Shown here: one piece after another, positions 16,168 to 25,532 of the stretch | How the letters are laid out: every line of letters starts with the position of its first letter | How positions within the stretch are numbered: the stretch's first letter is position 1 | The notes under the pieces: model-generated | What the model was told of the DNA's origin: nothing | Seen by the model: only the letters and a program-made list of their open reading frames with translations | Databases searched by the model: none | Translations under genes and position numbers: made by a program | DNA from: Modicisalibacter luteus DSM 23508 | Lineage (GTDB): Bacteria > Pseudomonadota > Gammaproteobacteria > Pseudomonadales > Halomonadaceae | Reading direction: 5' to 3' | NCBI RefSeq assembly: GCF_000378505.1 | Contig: NZ_KB899989.1 | Location: 422,581-486,580 of the forward strand | Length of the DNA stretch: 64,000 nt

Positions 16168-16856
16168 TCATAACCAAGAGGCATGGTGTATCACCCTGCA
16201 TTGAGGATATGCCAAACATCCCCAAAATTGCTTACCGGAATTTTCACCCCGTTTGGCAGTACGCAACACCATGTTGCTTCCACATTTAGGACATTTTTGG
16301 TTAGCGTTAATATTGTCGCGATTTTTGAGCCGTTCAACATGTTGTCGGTGTGTTTCACGAGAGGGAGCGAGCCGAACTTTCCGGATTCTTGCTAACACTT
16401 CCTGAACCTGGTCCTCCGACAGAACAGCCTCGCGGAACGATTTTATATAGTTGACGTAGCCACTACCGATTGTGACGCTATCGGGCATTTTGGATTTCAA
16501 AGTAGAATTACCAGTAAAAACCACAATGAGCTGCGGTAAAGCTTCTGGGTCCATTGCGCCTGCTCTTCGCCACCTATGATCCACCCCTTCATATTCTTTG
16601 TTTCCACGACAAAGATACCGAACCGGGATACAAAGAGATGGTCGATCTGGGTTGTGCCGTCGGGAGTCGGAAGCGTGACATTGTGGATACGCTGATATGC
16701 CTCTGCTGGCAACCGGAGGCCAGCGATCATCTTAACTAAGGCTTCGCCGAGTATACCCTTGAACCAAGAGGACTTAAGACAGCCGATTATAAAAATTGCC
16801 GGAACCAGCCACCATAGCATCCTGAGAAATTCGTTAATAACAGGCGAGTAATCCAT
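16168..16856 (-). pseudogene. NERD-domain protein gene, broken by internal deletion/frameshift
   Basis: The 5' frame (16856 to about 16550) encodes a membrane-anchored NERD domain: WWLVPAIFIIGCLKSSWFKG, ILGEALV, TPDGTTQIDHLFVSRFGIFV, VVETKNMKGWIIGG. The 3' frame (from about 16550 to 16168) continues the same family: LIVVFTGNSTLKSKMPDSVT, YIKSFREAVLSEDQVQ, then a topoisomerase-type C4 zinc finger (CPKCGSNMVLRTAKRG, WGCLAYPQC). At the join, cagaagctttaccgcag reads QKLYR in one frame and PEALPQ in the next. About 25 residues usual between these points in the family appear to be missing. The intact product would be a nuclease-related protein of unknown role. Confidence 0.75.
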
Positions 16857-17081
16857 GGTTTCTTCTCAGTTGTATAGTGATAGCCGGCACATGCAGGCGA
16901 ATATACCTGCTCTATTCCGAAAGCGTCCGCTCATGATCGGAAGTGGGTTTCTGCACTCAACGCCTACGGATGCCATCCTTCCCTGCGACTCCCCTACGCA
17001 CTGTCCTTTCCTCGTCTTCTTATCGGCTGCTGTCACAGCGGTCTAATCCAAGTTAGCCTTAGCATGGTAACGTTTAGCAAC

Positions 17082-17110
17082 AAAAAAGCCTGCCGGTAAA
17101 GGCAGGCTTT
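17082..17110 (-). terminator. Intrinsic terminator of guaA
   Basis: AAAGCCTGCC-N6-GGCAGGCTTT is followed on the minus strand by a run of six T. It lies 56 nt past the guaA stop. The rest of 16857-17165 (309 bp) shows no gene. Confidence 0.9.
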
Positions 17111-17165
17111 CGTATGAGGCGTGTGATGCAGGGGGGCTAGGCGACTCTCGCCTGCCCTAGTTGTA

Positions 17166-18740
17166 TCACTCCCACTCGATCGTCGCAGGCGGCTTGCTGC
17201 TCACGTCGTACGTCACGCGCGATACGCCGCGGATCTCGTTGATGATGCGGTTGGAGACCTTCTCCAGCAGCTCATACGGCAGGTGCGCCCAGCGGGCGGT
17301 CATGAAGTCGATGGTTTCCACGGCGCGCAGGGCAATGACCCATTCGTAGCGGCGGCCGTCACCGACCACACCAACGGACTTGACCGGCAGGAACACGGCG
17401 AAGGCCTGGCTGGTCTTGTGGTACCAGTCGGCGTTGTGCAGTTCCTCAATGAAGATGGCGTCGGCTTCGCGCAGGATGTCGGCGTATTCCTTCTTCACTT
17501 CGCCGAGAATGCGCACGCCCAGGCCCGGCCCCGGGAAGGGGTGACGGTAGACCATGTCGTAGGGCAGGCCGAGTTCCAGGCCGAGCTTGCGCACCTCGTC
17601 CTTGAACAGCTCACGCAGCGGTTCGACCAGCTTGAGCTTCATGGTCTCGGGCAGGCCGCCAACGTTGTGGTGCGACTTGATGACGTGGGCCTTGCCGGTC
17701 TTGCTGGCGGCGGATTCGATCACGTCCGGGTAGATGGTGCCCTGGGCGAGGAAGTCCACGCCTTCGATCTTGGCGGCCTCACGGTCGAACACGTCGATGA
17801 AGGTGTTGCCGATGGCCTTGCGCTTGGCTTCAGGGTCGTCGACGCCCTTCAGCTTGTTGAGGAATTCATCCTCGGCATCCACGCGGATAACCTTCACGCC
17901 CATGTGGTTGCCGAAGGTTTCCATCACCTGGTCGCCTTCGTTCTTGCGCAGTAGGCCGTTGTCGACGAATACGCAGGTGAGCTGGTCGCCGATGGCCTTG
18001 TGCAGCAGTGCCGCGACCACGGAGGAGTCCACGCCGCCGGACAGGCCGAGCAGCACGTGGCGGTCACCGACCTGGTCGCGCACGCGGGCAGAGAGGTCTT
18101 CGATGATGCGTGCCGGCGTCCACAGGCGCTCGGCGCCGCAGATATCCAGCACGAAGTGCTCGAGGATGCGCTGGCCCTGCAAGGTGTGGGTCACCTCGGG
18201 GTGGAACTGCACGCCATAGAAGCGCATTTCCGGCCAGGTCATGGCGGCAATCGGGCAGCTCGGCGTGGAGGCGGTGACGGTGAATTCTTCCGGCGCTTCG
18301 GCGACCTTGTCACCGTGGCTCATCCACACGTCGAGCAGCGCGTTGCCCTCGGCATCGATGTGATCCTTGATGCCCTTGAACAGGTCGTCGTCGCCTTCGA
18401 TCTTGACCTGCGCGTAGCCGAATTCGTGCTTGTTGGAGCCCTCGACGCGACCGCCCAGTTGTTCGGCCATGGTCTGCATGCCGTAGCAGATGCCCAGCAC
18501 CGGCAGGTGCATCTCGAACACGCACTGCGGGGCGCGCGGCGAGCCTTCGGCGACGGTGGATTCCGGGCCGCCGGAAAGGATGATGCCGTTGGGGTTGAAC
18601 TCGCGGATCTCGTCTTCGGTGATATCGAAGGCGCGCACTTCGGAGTAGACGCCGATCTCACGCACGCGGCGGGCGATGAGCTGGGTGTACTGGGAACCGA
18701 AGTCGAGGATCAGGATCTTGTGGGCGTGAATGTCTTGCAT
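17166..18740 (-). CDS. guaA: GMP synthase (glutamine-hydrolysing)
   Basis: A 524-residue enzyme converting XMP to GMP with glutamine and ATP (E. coli GuaA has 525). The N-terminal class I glutaminase has its nucleophile in GICYGMQ (Cys 85) and the HPEVTHT histidine. The ATP pyrophosphatase domain carries [18 protein letters not shown], and the C-terminal dimerisation domain ends PPATIEWE, the usual conserved terminus. The ATG at 18740 ([17 protein letters not shown]) fits the family start; a longer frame from 18779 does not. It follows guaB by 100 nt in the same direction, the standard guaBA arrangement for GMP synthesis from IMP. Confidence 0.98.
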   Translation of the reverse strand: MQDIHAHKILILDFGSQYTQLIARRVREIGVYSEVRAFDITEDEIREFNPNGIILSGGPESTVAEGSPRAPQCVFEMHLPVLGICYGMQTMAEQLGGRVEGSNKHEFGYAQVKIEGDDDLFKGIKDHIDAEGNALLDVWMSHGDKVAEAPEEFTVTASTPSCPIAAMTWPEMRFYGVQFHPEVTHTLQGQRILEHFVLDICGAERLWTPARIIEDLSARVRDQVGDRHVLLGLSGGVDSSVVAALLHKAIGDQLTCVFVDNGLLRKNEGDQVMETFGNHMGVKVIRVDAEDEFLNKLKGVDDPEAKRKAIGNTFIDVFDREAAKIEGVDFLAQGTIYPDVIESAASKTGKAHVIKSHHNVGGLPETMKLKLVEPLRELFKDEVRKLGLELGLPYDMVYRHPFPGPGLGVRILGEVKKEYADILREADAIFIEELHNADWYHKTSQAFAVFLPVKSVGVVGDGRRYEWVIALRAVETIDFMTARWAHLPYELLEKVSNRIINEIRGVSRVTYDVSSKPPATIEWE

Positions 18741-18840
18741 CGTGGGCTCTCTGTTGAGCGGCGACGGGCGAGGTCGCAACAGTGATCCAAAAGCCAGCGG
18801 CGGGGTTGCCCCCGCCGCGAAGTTCTTTCCGGTAAGGCGA

Positions 18841-20310
18841 TCAGCCTACCCTGTAGTTCGGCGCTTCTTTGGTGATCTGCACGTCATGGACGTGGGACTC
18901 CGCGAAGCCGGCGCCGGTGATCTGGACGAACTCCGGCTTGGTGCGCATCTCGTCGATGCTGCGGCAGCCGGTGTAGCCCATCGAGGCGCGCAGGCCCCCC
19001 ATCAGCTGGTGGACGATAGCGCTCATCATGCCCTTGTAGGGCACGCGGCCTTCGATGCCTTCGGGGACCAGCTTCTCGGCGTTCTCGGTCTTGTCCTGGA
19101 AGTAGCGGTCCGCAGAGCCCTGGCTCTGGGACATGGCGCCCATGGAGCCCATGCCGCGGTAGGCCTTGTAGGTCCGGCCCTGGTAGAGCTCGACTTCGCC
19201 CGGGGCTTCTTCGGTACCGGCCAGCAGGCCGCCGATCATTACGCAGCTTGCGCCAGCGGCGATGGCCTTGGCCAAATCGCCGGAGAAGCGCACGCCACCG
19301 TCGGCGATCAGCGGGATGTCGTAGGGCTTGAGGGCTTCGGCGACGTTGGAAACGGCAGTGATCTGAGGCACGCCGACACCGGCGACGATGCGCGTGGTGC
19401 AGATGGAGCCGGGGCCGATGCCCACCTTGACGGCGTCCGCGCCGGCTTCGGCGAGGGCCTTGGCGGCGTCGGCGGTGGCGATGTTGCCGCCGATGACCTG
19501 AATATCGGGGAAGTGCTCCTTGACCCATGCCACGCGGTCAATGACGCCCTTGGAGTGGCCGTGGGCGGTGTCGACCACGATCACGTCGACGCCGGCTTCA
19601 GCGAGTGCGGTGATGCGATCCGGCGTCTCGGCGCCGGTACCCACTGCAGCGCCGACCAGCAGACGGCCATCGGCGTCCTTGGCGGCAAACGGGTAGGTGC
19701 GCGCCTTCTCGATGTCACGCACGGTGACCAGCCCCTGCAGGCGGAAGGCATCGTCGACGATCAGGATCTTCTCGATGCGGTTTTCCTGCAGCTTGGTCTT
19801 GATCACGTCCAGCGGTGTGCCCACCGGCACGGTGACCAGCTTCTCGCGGGGCGTCATGATCGCCTCGACACTGTCGCTGTGGTCGGGCTGGAAGCGCATG
19901 TCACGGCCAGTGACGATGCCCACCAGGGTTTCCCCTTCGACGACCGGGAAGCCGGAATAGCCGTACTCGTCGGCCATCGCCAGCAGATCCTCGAGCTTGG
20001 CCTTGGGCCCAACGGTCACCGGGTCCTTGACGATCACGCTCTCGTGCTTCTTCACCTTGCGCACTTCCGCCGCCTGGCCGGCGATGGTCATGTTCTTGTG
20101 AATGATGCCAATGCCGCCTTCCTGGGCCATGGCGATGGCCAGGCGCGCTTCGGTGACGGTATCCATGGCGGAAGAGACGAGCGGGATGTTGAGGTTCAGG
20201 TTGCGGGTCAGGCGGGATTTAAGGCTGACGTCCTTGGGTAGGACATCCGAGTAGCCGGGTACGAGTAATACGTCATCGAACGTAAGAGCTTCTTGCGCCA
20301 TACGTAGCAT
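18841..20310 (-). CDS. guaB: IMP dehydrogenase
   Basis: A 489-residue enzyme oxidising IMP to XMP with NAD+ (E. coli 488). The N-terminus [20 protein letters not shown] matches the family. Two CBS domains occupy roughly residues 90-205 ([11 protein letters not shown] marks the first). The catalytic loop [20 protein letters not shown] holds the active-site cysteine, and [10 protein letters not shown] is the mobile-flap entry. The ATG at 20310 gives the family-standard start; an internal ATG at 20301 has no ribosome site. A promoter lies at 20367-20396. Confidence 0.98.
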   Translation of the reverse strand: MLRMAQEALTFDDVLLVPGYSDVLPKDVSLKSRLTRNLNLNIPLVSSAMDTVTEARLAIAMAQEGGIGIIHKNMTIAGQAAEVRKVKKHESVIVKDPVTVGPKAKLEDLLAMADEYGYSGFPVVEGETLVGIVTGRDMRFQPDHSDSVEAIMTPREKLVTVPVGTPLDVIKTKLQENRIEKILIVDDAFRLQGLVTVRDIEKARTYPFAAKDADGRLLVGAAVGTGAETPDRITALAEAGVDVIVVDTAHGHSKGVIDRVAWVKEHFPDIQVIGGNIATADAAKALAEAGADAVKVGIGPGSICTTRIVAGVGVPQITAVSNVAEALKPYDIPLIADGGVRFSGDLAKAIAAGASCVMIGGLLAGTEEAPGEVELYQGRTYKAYRGMGSMGAMSQSQGSADRYFQDKTENAEKLVPEGIEGRVPYKGMMSAIVHQLMGGLRASMGYTGCRSIDEMRTKPEFVQITGAGFAESHVHDVQITKEAPNYRVG

Positions 20311-20366
20311 GTCGGAACACCCAATGAGCAGATTGTGGGGAGCGAGGCGAGGGAAGTTAATCGCGT

Positions 20367-20396
20367 ATTATAGCGTCTAGGGCCAGCCTCGGGCAA
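20367..20396 (-). promoter_or_regulatory. Sigma-70 promoter of guaBA
   Basis: On the minus strand TTGCCC and a perfect TATAAT are separated by 18 bp, about 57 bp upstream of the guaB start. The predicted leader is about 50 nt. No PurR-type palindrome was recognised. Confidence 0.65.
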
Positions 20397-20445
20397 TCCG
20401 ACCAGCAGCCTGCACACGCCGGCTCATGGCCAGGTGACAAACAGA

Positions 20446-20470
20446 AGGCCCTGCGAGCGCCGCAGGGCCT
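20446..20470. terminator. Hairpin after the 28-codon ORF
   Basis: A perfect 10-bp stem, AGGCCCTGCG / CGCAGGGCCT, has a 5-nt loop. On the minus strand it is followed by TCTGTTTG; on the plus strand by ATGCTTTTTT. It would separate transcripts of the small ORF from guaBA. Confidence 0.65.
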
Positions 20471-20544
20471 ATGCTTTTTTGGCAACATTAGTGCGCGTTA
20501 CTGAAAGCCTGAGAAGCGCATTCTACGCCGGTTTCGGCTAACTT

Positions 20545-20631
20545 TTAACGCTCCAGCCAAGCCTGCACCACTGCCTGGGCTTCAGCGTTTTTCATCGCTG
20601 TCTCGTACCAATATTGATGCACTTCACTCAT
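20545..20631 (-). CDS. Putative 28-residue small protein
   Basis: A short frame begins MSEVHQYWYETAMK and ends VVQAWLER. A strong ribosome site (GAGGAAGAAGG) lies just upstream of the ATG at 20631, and a perfect hairpin at 20446-20470 lies about 75 nt downstream, so it looks like a complete small gene. It is amphipathic and probably helical, without a signal peptide. I do not recognise a family. It lies upstream of guaB in the same direction and divergent from xseA. Chance cannot be excluded at this length. Confidence 0.5.
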   Translation of the reverse strand: MSEVHQYWYETAMKNAEAQAVVQAWLER

Positions 20632-20779
20632 TGCCTTCTTCCTCGTCTGGCCATTGGCCTTATTGCTTGCGGCCTATGATGACTATCGGCCCAGGCAAGG
20701 CAGGCTTTAGGCGCTTTGAGGCGTCGTGGCCGACAGCGCGAATGCTACACTGGGCTTTTCTCCCGACCCGAGACCGGCC

Positions 20780-22123
20780 ATGCAGGATAACGCCCCCACT
20801 GCCCTTTCCGTCAGCGAACTCAATCGCCAGGCCCGGCTGATGCTGGAGCGCGGCTTCGGCGACTGTTGGGTGGAAGGCGAGGTATCGGGGCTGACGCGGC
20901 CGGCTTCGGGGCATAGCTATTTCACGCTCAAGGATGATCGTGCCCAGGTGCGCTGCGCGCTGTTCCGTACACGGGCGCGTTTCGCCGCGCCGTTCAATAA
21001 TGGCGACCACATTCGTCTGCGCGGCAAGGTGTCGGTCTTCGAGCCTCGCGGCGACTACCAACTGATCGTCGAGGCCGTACAACCGGCCGGCCAGGGCGCG
21101 TTGCTTGCCGCCTTCGAGAGATTGAAGCAACAGCTCGCCGCCGAGGGGGTGTTTGCCAATGCTCGCCCGCTGCCCTGCCCGCCGCGCCATCTGGCGGTAA
21201 TTACCTCGGGCACCGGTGCGGCAGTGCGTGACGTGCTGGCGGTACTGGCCGCACGCTGGCCGATGCTCGACGTGACCGTACTCCCCGTGCCGGTGCAGGG
21301 CCGTGAGGCGGTGCCGGCAATCATCCGCGCTATCGGCCTGGCCAATCATCTTGCGCGTTCCCAAGGGCACTTCGATGCGTTGCTGGTCACCCGGGGTGGT
21401 GGCAGTCTGGAAGACCTGTGGGCGTTCAACGACGAGCACTTGGCGCGGGCGATCTTCCATTCGGCGTTACCGGTGATGTCGGCAGTGGGCCACGAGGTCG
21501 ATGTCACGCTGGCCGACTTCGCTGCCGATGCGCGCGCCCCCACGCCCTCCGCCGCTGCCGAACAACTGGTGCCGGACCGCCGCGAGCTGGCACGGCGCCT
21601 GAGCGACGCCATGCAGCGACTGGCCCGTTGCGAACTGGCCCGGTTGGACAGCGAGGCACAGCGCCTCGATCACTTGCGCGCGCGGTTGCGTCACCCCGGC
21701 GAGCGCTTGAACCAGCAGCGCCAGCGTCTCGACCAGCTCGAGGCACGTCTCAAGCGGGCCATGCGCCAGCGGCTGGCGGATGCCCGTCAACACCACCAGC
21801 ATCTGGAACGTTGCTTGTACCGTTTCGTGCCCGCCCAGCAAGTCAGCGAGGCGCGCAACCGGCTGGAGCGCGCCAGCGCCCGCCTGCATGCTGCCCTACC
21901 CCAACGCTTACAGAATGAACGTGGCCGGCTCAATGCGCTGGCCCGTGAACTCAATGCAGTCAGCCCCTTGGCGGTACTTGGGCGGGGCTATGCAATCCTC
22001 GAGAACAGCGACGGCAACGTGGTCAAGCGTGCCCAGGATACCCAGCCGGGCGAGAAGCTCAGCGCGAGACTGGGCGAGGGCCGACTGACAGTCGAGGTCA
22101 AGCGACGCCTCAATCGCAACTGA
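20780..22123 (+). CDS. xseA: Exodeoxyribonuclease VII large subunit
   Basis: A 447-residue catalytic subunit of ExoVII. The N-terminal OB fold (LSVSELNRQARLMLE, CWVEGEVSGLTRPASGHSYF, FTLKDDRAQVRCALFR) is followed by the catalytic core (VITSGTGAAVRDVLAVLAAR, LLVTRGGGSLEDLWAFNDE, PVMSAVGHEVDVTLADFAAD) and a long C-terminal coiled coil rich in Arg, Gln and Leu from about residue 275. The ATG at 20780 gives the usual spacing to LSVSELN and lies after a TACACT -10-like box. A GTG at 20726 with GAGG upstream would add 18 residues. The small subunit xseB is not in the window. Confidence 0.93.
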   Translation: MQDNAPTALSVSELNRQARLMLERGFGDCWVEGEVSGLTRPASGHSYFTLKDDRAQVRCALFRTRARFAAPFNNGDHIRLRGKVSVFEPRGDYQLIVEAVQPAGQGALLAAFERLKQQLAAEGVFANARPLPCPPRHLAVITSGTGAAVRDVLAVLAARWPMLDVTVLPVPVQGREAVPAIIRAIGLANHLARSQGHFDALLVTRGGGSLEDLWAFNDEHLARAIFHSALPVMSAVGHEVDVTLADFAADARAPTPSAAAEQLVPDRRELARRLSDAMQRLARCELARLDSEAQRLDHLRARLRHPGERLNQQRQRLDQLEARLKRAMRQRLADARQHHQHLERCLYRFVPAQQVSEARNRLERASARLHAALPQRLQNERGRLNALARELNAVSPLAVLGRGYAILENSDGNVVKRAQDTQPGEKLSARLGEGRLTVEVKRRLNRN

Positions 22124-22163
22124 TAATTACTATCATTGATATTTTTTCTGGTTTCGCTACCAT
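22122..22163 (+). promoter_or_regulatory. Fur box overlapping the fhuF promoter
   Basis: GATAATTACTATCATTGAT (22122-22140) matches the 19-bp Fur consensus at 13 positions and overlaps the xseA stop codon. A sigma-70 promoter, TTGATA-16-TACCAT (22136-22163), overlaps its 3' end, so Fur-Fe(II) would occlude the -35 element. Confidence 0.6.
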
Positions 22164-22219
22164 CTCGCCTGTACCACGTCCTTGCCGCGTTCGCCCATCC
22201 GTCGCCTAAGAGACAGGCC

Positions 22220-22993
22220 ATGACCTCACGAATCCCTCTGCAGCAGGTACATGGTGTATCCGGTTCCGGCTCGCCCTTGGCGAGCATGTACGTGGGACCC
22301 TTGGCCGACGTCAGCCCACCCTGGCTGTGCGACACACCACCAGCCGAGACATTATCCGGCACGCAGTTGTTCGCCCCCGAAACACTCGGCCGCGTGCTGG
22401 ACCAGTTTGCGGCATGTTTTACGGTAGACGACCGCCGCGCCGTGGCCTCGATGTGGGCCAAGTGGTATTTCCACCTCGTGCTGCTGCCCAGCTTGGTGGC
22501 AAATGTGCTGCTGGAGCGGGAGCTGCCGCTGGGGCTCGACGAGATGCATGTCGTGCTGGACGAGCACGGCCGGCCCGAACGCTTGTACCTGAGCCACGAT
22601 GGCCTGCCGCTGGCCAGCCCCAAAACTGAACACCGCTTTGCAGGGCTACTGGCGCACCTGTCGGCGGTGATCGAGGTGCTGGCCCCGTTATCTGGTGCAG
22701 CACCCCGGGTATTCTGGAGCAATGTGGGTAGCGGCTTCGATTACTATCTGGGCCTGCTGGAGACTCACCCGGCCATGTGGCCTGGGATGGCCGACGCGTG
22801 CTGGCAACTGCTCGAACGTCGTGAACTGGACGATGGCCAACGCAACCCGCTGTTCCAGCCGGTGCGATGCGTGACAGGGGAGGATGGTTCACCCCAGCGG
22901 GTGCGAAAGTTGTGCTGCCTGTGTTATCTGATTCCAGAACTCGGCGATTGCGGTACCTACTGCCCGTTGCCATGCCGGCGCAGAAAGCATTGA
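22220..22993 (+). CDS. fhuF: Siderophore-iron reductase FhuF
   Basis: A 257-residue protein with the diagnostic C-terminal 2Fe-2S ligand pattern CCLCYLIPELGDCGTYC (a CC pair, then C-x2-C ten residues on). The middle resembles FhuF/IucA-like folds (WFHLVLLPSLVANVLLE-type helix, VFWSNVGSGFDYYLGLL). It reduces ferric siderophores in the cytoplasm, releasing Fe(II). The ATG at 22220 follows AGAGACAGG; a longer frame from 22136 would overlap the promoter. The Fur box at 22122 predicts iron repression. No siderophore transporter is encoded nearby. Confidence 0.88.
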   Translation: MTSRIPLQQVHGVSGSGSPLASMYVGPLADVSPPWLCDTPPAETLSGTQLFAPETLGRVLDQFAACFTVDDRRAVASMWAKWYFHLVLLPSLVANVLLERELPLGLDEMHVVLDEHGRPERLYLSHDGLPLASPKTEHRFAGLLAHLSAVIEVLAPLSGAAPRVFWSNVGSGFDYYLGLLETHPAMWPGMADACWQLLERRELDDGQRNPLFQPVRCVTGEDGSPQRVRKLCCLCYLIPELGDCGTYCPLPCRRRKH

Positions 22994-23073
22994 ATCGAAG
23001 GTGGGCACAGCTTTCTTGTTGAAGACAGTCAGCGCAAAGCGCATTGCGTAATGCGACATGCGGGGCAGGCATT

Positions 23074-23108
23074 AAAAAGCGCTGAGAGCATTTAAGCCAT
23101 CTCAGCGC
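23074..23108 (-). terminator. Intrinsic terminator of the small periplasmic protein gene
   Basis: A 9-bp stem (GCGCTGAGA / TCTCAGCGC) with a 12-nt loop is followed on the minus strand by TTTTTAA. It lies 41 nt past the stop at 23149. Confidence 0.85.
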
Positions 23109-23148
23109 CCGGGCTGTGAAAATGTAAACCGGCTTAGCCGGATAACCA

Positions 23149-23502
23149 TTAGTTACCTACGCTGGGCAACCCACCCTGATCGTTGTTCTTGAAGTGAACT
23201 TCACCTTCAGGGCTGACGTGGCAGGTCACATTGTGGAAGGTATTGCCGTGGCCGAGAAAGCTGACCCGCAGCTCGAATTCCTTGCCTTGCTCGTACTCGG
23301 GCAGGTTGCTGTCCTTGATCTGCTTGTTCTCGAGCTCATGGCCGGCATTTTCCATGGCGACCTGGCGGCATTTCTCGACCAGCTGGTGGTCCTCCCGGGG
23401 TGTGCGCTCAATGGCCTTGGCAGTCCCGGCGGACGCCGTAGTGGCGACTACGAACAGGGCCGCGCCCAGGCAGATACGCTGCATTCCTTTACGTGGTGTC
23501 AT
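23149..23502 (-). CDS. Small exported protein of unknown function
   Basis: A 117-residue protein with a clear signal peptide (RKGMQRICLGAALFVVATTA, cleavage near ASAGTAKA). The mature part is hydrophilic, rich in Glu, Lys and His, and contains two cysteines (EKCRQVAM and NVTCHVSPEG) that could form a disulfide. An AGGAGG site directly precedes ATG 23502, and a strong terminator follows, so it is a tidy single-gene unit. I do not recognise a family. It lies just downstream of glrR in the same direction. Confidence 0.78.
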   Translation of the reverse strand: MTPRKGMQRICLGAALFVVATTASAGTAKAIERTPREDHQLVEKCRQVAMENAGHELENKQIKDSNLPEYEQGKEFELRVSFLGHGNTFHNVTCHVSPEGEVHFKNNDQGGLPSVGN

Positions 23503-23596
23503 AACACCTCCTTGTCGTGCGTTCTCTTCCACTATAGAGAAGATATGCCGATACGTTCGAGCCCGCACATGCCGTAGCGGGCCGGAATTTTCCTTT

Positions 23597-24955
23597 TCAG
23601 CCGGCCTGGTCGGCGCCAGGCTTGAAAGCGCCGGGTTCAAGATCATGACGCCCGAGCAGCTTGTAGAAATCGGTGCGGTTGCGCCCGGCGATACGTGCCG
23701 CCTGGGTGACATTTCCCTCGGTGATCTTGAGCACCTTGATCAGATAGCTGCGCTCGAAACCGGCGCGCGCCTCATTGAACGAGGGCAGCGCGTTCTCCTC
23801 GGCCATCAGTGCCTGCGAGACCAGCGCTTCGGGAATGATCGGCGCACTGGTCAACGCCACGCACTGCTCGACCACGTTGACGAGCTGGCGCACGTTGCCT
23901 GGCCAGGCACTGGAGGCGAGCAGGTTGAGCGCTTCGGGCGAGAAGCCCTTGACGAACGGCTTGTGGCGGGCTGCGGCCTGTGTAACCAGATGCTTGGCCA
24001 ACAGCGGCACGTCCTCGGCGCGCTCTTTCAGCGGCGGCAGGCGCAGGTTGACCACATTGAGCCGGTAGAACAGGTCCTCGCGGAAATCGCCCTCGCGCAT
24101 CGCCTTGTCGAGGTCGCGGTGGGTCGCCGAGATGATACGCACATCGATGGGAATCGACGTGGTCGACCCCAGCGGGCGAATCTGGCGCTCCTGTAGCGCA
24201 CGCAACAGCTTGACCTGCAGCGTCAGCGGCATGTCGCCGATTTCGTCGAGGAATAGCGTGCCGCCGTCGGCGGCCTGGAACAGCCCTTCGTGCTGGCTGA
24301 TCGCGCCAGTGAAGGCGCCCTTGGCGTGGCCGAACAACTCGCTCTCAAGGAGCTGTTCCGGCAAGGCGCCACAGTTGATGGCCACGAACGGCTTGTGGAC
24401 CCGCGAGCTGGCACGGTGGATGGCGTTGGCAAGCAGCTCCTTGCCCGAGCCGCTGGGACCGGTGACCAGTACACTGACATCGGAACCGGCGACCATGCGC
24501 GCCTGCTCGAGGATACGCTCCATGTGCGGGCTACGGGTGATGATTTCCGCTCGCCAGGCATCGTCGCCGTCGGCGCTGGCATTCGCTGTCTGGCGCAACG
24601 CGTCGTCGATGGCACTGAACAGTTCGTCGCGGTCGACCGGCTTGGTTAAAAAGCTGAACACCCCCTGTCGCGTGGCACTGACAGCGTCGGGGATCGACCC
24701 GTGTGCGGTAAGAATGATCACCGGCAGGCCGGGCATGCGCTTCTGGACCTGCTGGAACAGCGCCATGCCATCCATCTCGTCCATGCGCAAGTCGGATAGC
24801 ACCAGGTCGGGCCGGGTCTGCTCCAGTTTGTCCAGCGCTTCACGCCCACTTTCGGCCGTGGTCACACGATAGCCACGGCTCTCCAGGCGCATCCCCAACA
24901 ACTTGAGCAGGCTGACGTCGTCATCCACTAGCAGAACATGGGCGGCTTGCTTCAC
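23597..24955 (-). CDS. glrR: Sigma-54-dependent response regulator GlrR (QseF)
   Basis: A 452-residue NtrC-type regulator (E. coli GlrR 444). The receiver domain has VLLVDDD and the phosphoacceptor in VLSDLRMDEMDG. The AAA+ domain has Walker A TGPSGSGKELLANAIH, the sigma-54-contact loop GAFTGAISQHEGLFQAADGG and LFLDEIGDMPL. The C-terminal Fis helix reads GNVTQAARIAGRNRTDFYKL. With intact GAFTGA it should activate sigma-54 promoters. It is the last gene of glrK-qseG-glrR, 44 nt after qseG. In enterobacteria the main target is glmY, directly upstream of glrK; a sigma-54 promoter also lies upstream of glrK here. Confidence 0.93.
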   Translation of the reverse strand: MKQAAHVLLVDDDVSLLKLLGMRLESRGYRVTTAESGREALDKLEQTRPDLVLSDLRMDEMDGMALFQQVQKRMPGLPVIILTAHGSIPDAVSATRQGVFSFLTKPVDRDELFSAIDDALRQTANASADGDDAWRAEIITRSPHMERILEQARMVAGSDVSVLVTGPSGSGKELLANAIHRASSRVHKPFVAINCGALPEQLLESELFGHAKGAFTGAISQHEGLFQAADGGTLFLDEIGDMPLTLQVKLLRALQERQIRPLGSTTSIPIDVRIISATHRDLDKAMREGDFREDLFYRLNVVNLRLPPLKERAEDVPLLAKHLVTQAAARHKPFVKGFSPEALNLLASSAWPGNVRQLVNVVEQCVALTSAPIIPEALVSQALMAEENALPSFNEARAGFERSYLIKVLKITEGNVTQAARIAGRNRTDFYKLLGRHDLEPGAFKPGADQAG

Positions 24956-24999
24956 GTTTCGACTCCTAGGCGCACTGGCGTTGCTCCCTACGACATGCG

Positions 25000-25530
25000 T
25001 CAGGGGGACTGGTTGCGAAGGTTGATGCTTTGTTCGATTTCGGTCAATGCATCGAGCTTCTGGGCCAGATCGTCACGCTCACGGGCAACCTGGCGGCGGG
25101 CAGCTTCACTGTGATCGACCTGATTGGCCAGCTCGCGGCGGGCCTCCAGGCCATTCAGCCACTGACGCAGCAGCGGCTGTAGACGGCTCGGCGCCAGTGC
25201 CAGATCGGCCTTGAACAATTCCGACGCGTCATCCCAGTGGCTGCGATCGGACCACGAGTATACGACGGCACGCGCCAGGCGCTCATTGGCCAGCTCACCT
25301 TCGGCGCGCTTGAGCGTCCGCTCGCGCCAGGCCTCGTCACCGCGCTGGGCGGCCAAGCCGAAATCGACCCAGGCTTCGAGCAGACACTCGTTATCATGCA
25401 AGCTGGGAACCTCGGACAGGCAGTCCGACGAAGCCGTGTTAAAGGGGGCATTGGTCGTATGGTTGAGGGCCTGGCACCCCGCCAAAAGCGAAACGGCCAG
25501 CAGGCTGGCCAGTAGAGGCAATATTCTCAT
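25000..25530 (-). CDS. qseG: QseG-like lipoprotein
   Basis: A 176-residue lipoprotein between glrK and glrR. The signal peptide RILPLLASLLAVSLLAGCQA has a lipobox LAGC with Cys 19. The mature part is alpha-helical with a Arg/Glu-rich coiled coil at the C-terminus (RRQVARERDDLAQKLDALTE). E. coli QseG (237 residues) tethers to the outer membrane and modulates the QseE/GlrK kinase through periplasmic contact. This one is shorter, so equivalence rests on position and type more than on sequence. Two nt separate it from the kinase stop. Confidence 0.75.
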   Translation of the reverse strand: MRILPLLASLLAVSLLAGCQALNHTTNAPFNTASSDCLSEVPSLHDNECLLEAWVDFGLAAQRGDEAWRERTLKRAEGELANERLARAVVYSWSDRSHWDDASELFKADLALAPSRLQPLLRQWLNGLEARRELANQVDHSEAARRQVARERDDLAQKLDALTEIEQSINLRNQSP

Positions 25531-25532
25531 GT

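Noticed and set aside
18730..20241. A ~500-codon open frame on the plus strand opposite guaB
   Set aside because: It is a shadow created by GC-rich third positions of guaB; the Gly/Ala/Asp-rich product has no domain.
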